A stretch of DNA of 64,000 nt from Nitrosospira sp. Nsp14 (GTDB lineage Bacteria > Pseudomonadota > Gammaproteobacteria > Burkholderiales > Nitrosomonadaceae): positions 161,094-225,093 of the forward strand of contig NZ_FOPV01000002.1 in NCBI RefSeq assembly GCF_900113575.1. The letters are read 5' to 3'. Of this stretch, positions 59,114 to 64,000 are shown piece by piece. Under the pieces are notes generated by a model. The model saw nothing but the letters and a program-made list of their open reading frames with translations, was not told the origin of the DNA and ran no database searches. Each line of letters opens with the position of its first letter. The first letter of the stretch is position 1. Made by a program: the position numbers and the translations under genes.

Positions 59114-59998
59114 ATGAACCCCCCATTTAAGACTGTAGCGCTGATCGGCAAGCACAAGAACCCGGATATCGTAGCGCCGTTGTTGCGTTTGAGTGAATAT
59201 CTGGAAAACCGCAGCCTCGAAGTGCTGCTCGATTCGCTCACTGCCGCCACCATGGCCCAGGAAAAGTACCCCGGGATGTCAATGGAGGAGATCGGCGCCC
59301 GCGCGGACCTGGCCATCGTTCTTGGGGGCGACGGCACGATGCTGAATATCGCCCGCAAGCTCGCGCCGTTCGACGTGCCCCTGGTCGGCATCAACCAGGG
59401 CAGACTCGGGTTTCTGACTGATCTTTCCATCCATACCATGGTGGAAACGCTCGGCTCCATGCTTGATGGCCTCTATATGCCTGAGCGCCGCATGCTTCTG
59501 TACGTCGAGGTCGCTCGCGACAATATCGTCCTGTTCAGCGCGCTGGCGTTGAATGATGTGGCGGTGAATCGCGGGGTTGGCGGCAATATGATAGAGTTCG
59601 AGGTGCGTATCAATGGTGAATACGTATACTCGTTGCGCTCTGATGGGCTGATCGTGGCGACACCAACAGGCTCTACCGCCTACGCATTATCCGCCGGGGG
59701 CCCCATTCTCCATCCAAGCCTCGATTTAATCGCTCTGGTGCCAGTCAGCCCGCACACGCTCAGCAACCGGCCTATCGTAGTGGGGCCTGACGCCGTGGTG
59801 GAGATTCTGATGCATCGTACTGCAGTCGCACGGGTTCACTCCGATAGCCATTCGCACTTCGATTTGCAGGAAAATGATAAGGTCATCGTTCGCCGCGCTC
59901 CCCACACCGTAACGCTGCTGCATCCATCCCAACACAGTTATTACCGCATGCTATGCGAAAAGCTTGGCTGGAGCGGTCTCCCCAGAAACGCAACGTGA
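59114..59998 (+). CDS. nadK: NAD kinase
   Basis: Phosphorylates NAD to NADP. The 294-residue protein has the nucleotide motif LGGDGTML and NDVAVNRG, and the substrate loop TPTGSTAYALSAGGPI. It is divergent from hrcA with a 240-bp promoter region between, and it precedes recN by 10 bp, the common betaproteobacterial pair hrcA / nadK-recN. Confidence 0.97.
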   Translation: MNPPFKTVALIGKHKNPDIVAPLLRLSEYLENRSLEVLLDSLTAATMAQEKYPGMSMEEIGARADLAIVLGGDGTMLNIARKLAPFDVPLVGINQGRLGFLTDLSIHTMVETLGSMLDGLYMPERRMLLYVEVARDNIVLFSALALNDVAVNRGVGGNMIEFEVRINGEYVYSLRSDGLIVATPTGSTAYALSAGGPILHPSLDLIALVPVSPHTLSNRPIVVGPDAVVEILMHRTAVARVHSDSHSHFDLQENDKVIVRRAPHTVTLLHPSQHSYYRMLCEKLGWSGLPRNAT

Positions 59999-60008
59999 TT
60001 TTTTCTTC

Positions 60009-61721
60009 ATGCTAAAGTTTCTCAGCATACGTGATTTCGTTATTGTCGACCGCATGGATCTGGAATTTGTACCAGGTTTTACCGTGCTTACTGGCGAGAC
60101 GGGCGCCGGGAAATCGATTTTGATCGATGCTCTTTCGCTCGTCCTGGGCGAACGCAGCGATGCCGGGGACGTGCGCGCGGGTTGTGAGCGCGCCGAAATC
60201 AGCGCCGAGTTCCACATAAGCGAATTGCCGGAACTGGCCGAATGGCTACGCGAAAATGGATTTGAAAGTGACGGCGACCGTGACGGCGATGGTGAAGGGG
60301 ACGACGAGGGGTGCTTGCTGCGCCGGTTGATTGATGTCACTGGTCGATCCCGCAGTTTCATCAATGGTCGCCCCGCCACTTTGCAGCAATTGCGCATCGC
60401 GGGAGAGCAGTTGGTCGAAATCCAGGGTCAGCATGCGCATCAGTTGCTGATGCGCGCTGAGGCTCAACGTGATCTGCTGGACGCCTTCGCCGGTAGCCGT
60501 GAGTTGACGCAGCGCGTGACAGAGGCATTCCGGCACTGGCAAGGATTGCGGCAGCGACGTCTTGCCTGGGAACAGAACGCTGCGACGTTCGCGCAGCAGC
60601 GAGAACAATTGGAATGGCAAGCGAACGAGCTGGCCGCGTTGAATTTTTCGTTCGACGAGTGGCAAGCGCTGCAATCGGAGCACGGTCGTCTCGCCAACGC
60701 CGCGAGTCTGCTCGAAGCGGCGAATGCCGGACTGGAAGCTTTGTCTGAAGGGGAATTGGCCTGTCTCGCCCAGCTCAACGCGGTGATCTCCCGTCTTGGT
60801 CAGCTGGTGAGTTGCGACAGTAACCTCAGGATTGTGCTTGACTTGCTTGAGCCCGCGCAGATCCAGCTACAGGAGGGTGTTTATGAGCTTGGCCGTTATC
60901 AGCAGCGCGTAGACCTCGATCCGCAGCGTCTGCAAGAGATCGAGGACCGCCTAGCAGCGGTGCACGCAGCAGCGAGAAAGTACAGGGTGACGCCCAATGA
61001 GTTGCCGGAGCTGCTGAAGACCGTTACTGAGCAGCTCGCCGAGCTCGGTCTTCATGGTGACGGCGCGTCGCTCGCCAACGAGGAAGAAAACGCCAGGGGG
61101 AAATATTTCGAACTTGCGAATAGTTTAAGCAAGGCGAGAGGCAGCGCAGCCGGCACACTCTCCCAGCAGGTCACTGCGGCGATGCAAACGATGGCAATGG
61201 CGGGCGGGGAGTTTTCGGTGGCATTGACGCCGCTCGAACAGGGAAATGCGCACGGCCTTGAACAAGTCGAGTTCCAGGTTTCCGCTCATCAGGGCATGCC
61301 GCTGCGGCCGCTGGCAAAAGTCGCCTCGGGCGGAGAGCTGTCACGTATTGGGCTGGCGATTCATGTCATCGCCAGCAAACTGAGTGCCACGCCCACACTC
61401 TTATTCGATGAAGTGGACGCAGGCATCGGTGGGCGCGTGGCAGAAATTGTCGGCAGATTGCTGAAGAAGCTGGGCGGGCAGCGGCAGGTCATGTGCATTA
61501 CCCATCTGCCGCAAGTCGCTGCTGCGGGAGATCATCAATGGCAAGTGGCAAAATCAGCTGATCCGGTCAAAGGCGGAAGGGTGTCGAGCCGTATCAAAGT
61601 GCTTGATAAGCAGGAACGGGTTGAGGAAATCGCACGCATGCTCGGCGGGGAAAAAATCACCGAGACTACCCGTAAGCATGCTGCCGAGATGCTGGTGGCC
61701 GCCGGGAAAGCAACTGCCTGA
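60009..61721 (+). CDS. recN: DNA repair ATPase RecN
   Basis: SMC-like protein for double-strand break repair. The 570-residue product starts MLKFLSIRDFVIVDRMDLEF as the family does, with Walker A GETGAGKS, a central coiled coil (about 150-370), the signature VASGGELSRIGLAI, and Walker B LLFDEVDAGIGG. ATG 60009 is chosen by alignment; the longer frame overlaps the nadK stop. No LexA box is obvious directly upstream, so it likely shares the nadK promoter. Confidence 0.97.
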   Translation: MLKFLSIRDFVIVDRMDLEFVPGFTVLTGETGAGKSILIDALSLVLGERSDAGDVRAGCERAEISAEFHISELPELAEWLRENGFESDGDRDGDGEGDDEGCLLRRLIDVTGRSRSFINGRPATLQQLRIAGEQLVEIQGQHAHQLLMRAEAQRDLLDAFAGSRELTQRVTEAFRHWQGLRQRRLAWEQNAATFAQQREQLEWQANELAALNFSFDEWQALQSEHGRLANAASLLEAANAGLEALSEGELACLAQLNAVISRLGQLVSCDSNLRIVLDLLEPAQIQLQEGVYELGRYQQRVDLDPQRLQEIEDRLAAVHAAARKYRVTPNELPELLKTVTEQLAELGLHGDGASLANEEENARGKYFELANSLSKARGSAAGTLSQQVTAAMQTMAMAGGEFSVALTPLEQGNAHGLEQVEFQVSAHQGMPLRPLAKVASGGELSRIGLAIHVIASKLSATPTLLFDEVDAGIGGRVAEIVGRLLKKLGGQRQVMCITHLPQVAAAGDHQWQVAKSADPVKGGRVSSRIKVLDKQERVEEIARMLGGEKITETTRKHAAEMLVAAGKATA

Positions 61722-61816
61722 GGGGGCTGCCCGGTTTTGTCGTTTTCTTCGATCTTGACGGCTGACCTCACCGAAGTCGAGAAATTTTAGGCGCGGGGTT
61801 GGTGTAACGCGGCGGT

Positions 61817-62716
61817 TCAGGCTTTGCAGTATGAAGGAATCCAGGTGCGCTCGATCATGTGTGCAGGCAGGTCATTAAAATCAAATGCAACGCCATCCTC
61901 GATCATTTTGCTAACATCAAACAGCTGTTTGATTTCGGGGATGTCGTTAAAAAACAAGGTATAAAAAGGTTTGACCAGGGCCTTGGAGATTCCTATCCCG
62001 ATCGGACCGATAAAATTCCTGCGTTGCCCTACGTGTGCCACTTCGTCGATAGTAATTTCCTCCAGCAATTCCTTTAACCGCTGACGTACTTCCGGTTCCT
62101 CAGCCAATATCTCATCGAACAGTTTGTTCAGGTGGCAATAAAAAGTCACGCCCATCAGTTCCGTGACAAAAGCGGGGCCATCCTTTATAACCCCCGGGAC
62201 TTTAGGAAACTGCTCGTAAATCTTTTCCTTGATGGGACCCAAGGGCACCCACTCCACTCGATCCAGCCCGCATGTGCATAACATTTCATTGAACAGGCGT
62301 ACATGACAAAATTCTTCGGCCAGGTGTACACGGCTGATTTTGTCCTCTACCCGGTATGAATGAGCCATATCGGGGACCACATCCCAGGCACCTTTGATCC
62401 CCACCCATTCATGCCGGGCAAACTTGTAGATGCCGGTTAACATTAGCGTCATGCGATCCAGGGAGGTTGGATCATCCTGCATCACAACATAATTTCGATA
62501 AAAGGATTCGGGATCGGCAAGCGGTTGGCGCAATCTGACCGGGTTGTTTTGAAAGTGCTGAAGTCTGGCACGTTTTTTTTCCAGGTCCTTGTCATCCTCA
62601 AAAAGCTGCCCCCCGTGCTGCTGGGTGAAGTCCCAGTAGTCCTCAAAGTTTTCTTTTCGTTCCTGCTCGGTTGCTGGAGAGAAAATAGAGAGATATTTCG
62701 CTGCTGAAGGCATCAT
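61817..62716 (-). CDS. Ferritin-like di-iron protein, unknown function
   Basis: A 299-residue soluble, helical protein. E-x-x-H in AEEFCHVRLF (Glu135, His138), a lone Glu in VTELMGVTF (186), and a second E-x-x-H in IDEVAHVGQRR (225-228) form the ligand pattern of a ferritin-like carboxylate-bridged di-iron centre. I do not know the exact family; it could be an oxygenase, desaturase or oxidase. Translation starts at one of two adjacent ATGs (62716 or 62713); GGAG lies 4 or 7 bases upstream. It is convergent with recN. Confidence 0.7.
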   Translation of the reverse strand: MMPSAAKYLSIFSPATEQERKENFEDYWDFTQQHGGQLFEDDKDLEKKRARLQHFQNNPVRLRQPLADPESFYRNYVVMQDDPTSLDRMTLMLTGIYKFARHEWVGIKGAWDVVPDMAHSYRVEDKISRVHLAEEFCHVRLFNEMLCTCGLDRVEWVPLGPIKEKIYEQFPKVPGVIKDGPAFVTELMGVTFYCHLNKLFDEILAEEPEVRQRLKELLEEITIDEVAHVGQRRNFIGPIGIGISKALVKPFYTLFFNDIPEIKQLFDVSKMIEDGVAFDFNDLPAHMIERTWIPSYCKA

Positions 62717-62917
62717 CGGGCTCCAGTTATTTGACGTAGTAGACCCCCCTGGCTCCCCCTGAAGATAGGTGGGAATCAGAATGAGGGGGCACAAAAAAAG
62801 AGATATACCTGCACCAAGGGTCAGGAAGCAGTGCTGCTCAAAAATCTCGGCAGCGCGATGCAGGCGGGAAACCTGAGCTTAGCTGGGTTGATGATGCCGA
62901 TCAATAAGCCGAAAAGC

Positions 62918-63487
62918 TTATTCCGCCAGTGCAAGGAACTCCGCGCGCTGAGCAGCATTCGTCTTTAAGTCGCCAAGCATCGCCGAAGTTACCGTCTCCT
63001 CGCCTGCCACCGCGATCCCGCGCGATTCCATACACATGTGACGGCAACGGATAATCACGCCAACGGCCTTGGGTTGCAAATGCTCGATCAAAGATTGCGC
63101 AATCTGTTGCGTCAGCCGTTCCTGGACCTGCAAGCGCGCGGCAAAACAGTTGACGAGTCGCGTCAACTTCGACAATCCGACAATGTGGCCGCTCGGAAGA
63201 TACCCAACGGTTGCGTGGCCAAAGAAGGGAGCGAGATGGTGCTCGCAATGCGAATAAACGGGTATTTGCCTGACCACTATCAATTCATCGTAGCTTTCGC
63301 CACCATCGGCAAATGTCTTGAGGATAGCGGCCGGATCCTGCTTGTAACCGCGGGTCCAGTGGGCCCAAGCGCGTGACACCCGGCCGGGGGTTTCATGCAG
63401 GCCTTGACGCGACGGGTCTTCTCCGATTGAACGCAGCAGTCGCTGCCAATCGGCGATGCCGAATTCTGAATCTTTTGGATTATTCAT
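62918..63487 (-). CDS. folE: GTP cyclohydrolase I
   Basis: Converts GTP to dihydroneopterin triphosphate, the first step of folate synthesis. The 189-residue protein has the zinc ligands in YSHCEHHLAPF and in RCRHMCM, and the GLSKLTRLV motif, all of the classical FolE1 type. Length is close to the norm (about 190-220). It is divergent from xthA with about 230 bp between. Confidence 0.96.
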   Translation of the reverse strand: MNNPKDSEFGIADWQRLLRSIGEDPSRQGLHETPGRVSRAWAHWTRGYKQDPAAILKTFADGGESYDELIVVRQIPVYSHCEHHLAPFFGHATVGYLPSGHIVGLSKLTRLVNCFAARLQVQERLTQQIAQSLIEHLQPKAVGVIIRCRHMCMESRGIAVAGEETVTSAMLGDLKTNAAQRAEFLALAE

Positions 63488-63714
63488 GGCTTCTGTACCT
63501 GTGTTCGAGGAGGCAATAACAAATGCGTCGAGTATCGAACGAGTTCTGAGGAACCCCTGAATAAGCCCATCATGGGCCGCAACGCTACAAACCAGACCAG
63601 GCAGTCATGGGTTACTTCATGATAGCACACAACGTAATTGACCAACTATTCAGTATGTGTTTTAGCGGATATACTCCAGTCCGGATAAACGCTGATTCGA
63701 TACGCCACCACCGC

Positions 63715-63871
63715 ATGAAAATTGCTACCTGGAACGTAAATTCCCTTAAAGTTCGCCTTCCCCAAGTCCTCGATTGGCTGGCTTCAAACCAGCCAGATGT
63801 ACTATGCCTGCAAGAAACCAAGCTGCAAGACGAAAACTTCCCTATTAATGATATTGCAGCGGCCGGGTACC
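63715..63871 (+). pseudogene. xthA: Exodeoxyribonuclease III, interrupted by an insertion sequence
   Basis: The first 52 codons ([40 protein letters not shown]) match ExoIII, including Asn7 and the catalytic Glu in QETK. After AAAGY, where the family continues with a H/NVxxxGQKxYNG segment, the sequence passes into the terminus of an IS21-like element at 63872 and ends five codons later. The remaining 200 codons are absent from the window. The gene is therefore disrupted unless the element is a recent assembly artefact. Confidence 0.85.
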
Positions 63872-64000
63872 TGTCAACGCCGGTTTAAAACTGACCCACT
63901 TTTTAGTTATTTGGCCGGAATAAAACTGACCCACCCGGACATTTAATTTTACTAAGCCTTGACCTTTACATGCCCGGCTTTGCGTTTATCCTTGAGCCGG
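63872..64000. mobile_element. IS21-family element, left end (runs off the window)
   Basis: The terminus begins TGTCAACGCCGGTTTAAAAC and carries two copies of TAAAACTGACCCAC (63886-63899 and 63921-63934), 35 bp apart. Repeated AACTGACCCA blocks at the end are the multiple terminal repeats of IS21 elements that bind IstA. A leftward gene end follows inside. The element extends beyond base 64000, so its length and target duplication cannot be seen. Confidence 0.8.
63952..64000 (-). CDS. istB: C-terminal end of an IS21 transposition gene (probably istB)
   Basis: Only 15 codons and a TAG are in the window; they read RLKDKRKAGHVKVKA. Its place directly inside the IS end and its direction fit the downstream gene istB, the ATPase helper of the transposase, but the identity rests mainly on context. 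Confidence 0.5.
   Translation of the reverse strand, partial: RLKDKRKAGHVKVKA

Overview
The window looks like chromosome from a betaproteobacterium, most probably an ammonia oxidiser of the Nitrosomonadaceae (Nitrosospira/Nitrosomonas type). The pointers are a cytochrome P460-family haem protein, a PEP-CTERM (exosortase-sorted) protein, a TIGR03790-type protein, class Ia nrdAB, and a typical betaproteobacterial set of housekeeping genes. This placement is inferred from gene content; there is no rRNA gene here to confirm it.

Left part (1-40 kb) is ordinary backbone. It opens inside secA, followed by a convergent P460 lipoprotein gene. A leftward pyrimidine cluster reads yqgE-ruvX-pyrR-pyrB-pyrC', then prlC; PyrC' has lost the metal ligands of dihydroorotase and is probably a structural partner of the carbamoyltransferase. 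Next come a pilin-like gene, a universal stress protein, a TerC/YjbE membrane protein, a patatin, fumC, and nrdA-nrdB behind a tandem pair of NrdR-like boxes. Then follow a rhomboid protease, argS, a SPOR protein, dsbA, an SDR, msrA, cca, an NDUFA9-like reductase with slt, a succinate-semialdehyde dehydrogenase, gdhA, mltA, dsbC and a UbiH-type hydroxylase.

The accessory part (about 40.05-49.9 kb) lies between two tRNA genes whose 3' ends point inward: tRNA-Ile(CAT) at the left and tRNA-Leu(CAA) at the right. It holds a PEP-CTERM protein, a decayed second PEP-CTERM C-terminus, a decayed SRAP/YedK gene, a geranylgeranyl-reductase-like flavoprotein, a secreted Cys-rich protein and several unknown genes. 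At its right end is a small integrative element of about 4.5 kb. It carries a RepL-like winged-helix gene and a frameshifted tyrosine integrase, and both ends have the same ATACCGTC-type tandem repeats.

The right part (50-64 kb) returns to backbone: queA-tgt-yajC-secD-secF-dedA, hemH and hrcA, nadK-recN, a ferritin-like di-iron protein and folE. The window ends with xthA broken after 52 codons by an IS21-family element that runs off the edge.

Several gene starts were moved from the longest reading frame to an internal ATG (or TTG) because of a ribosome binding site or family alignment. I found no CRISPR array, rRNA operon, or convincing new defence or metabolic system. The most informative less-obvious signals are the integrative element and its repeats, the fossil genes in the island, the degenerate PyrC', the NrdR-like boxes, and two short genes (42 and 40 codons).
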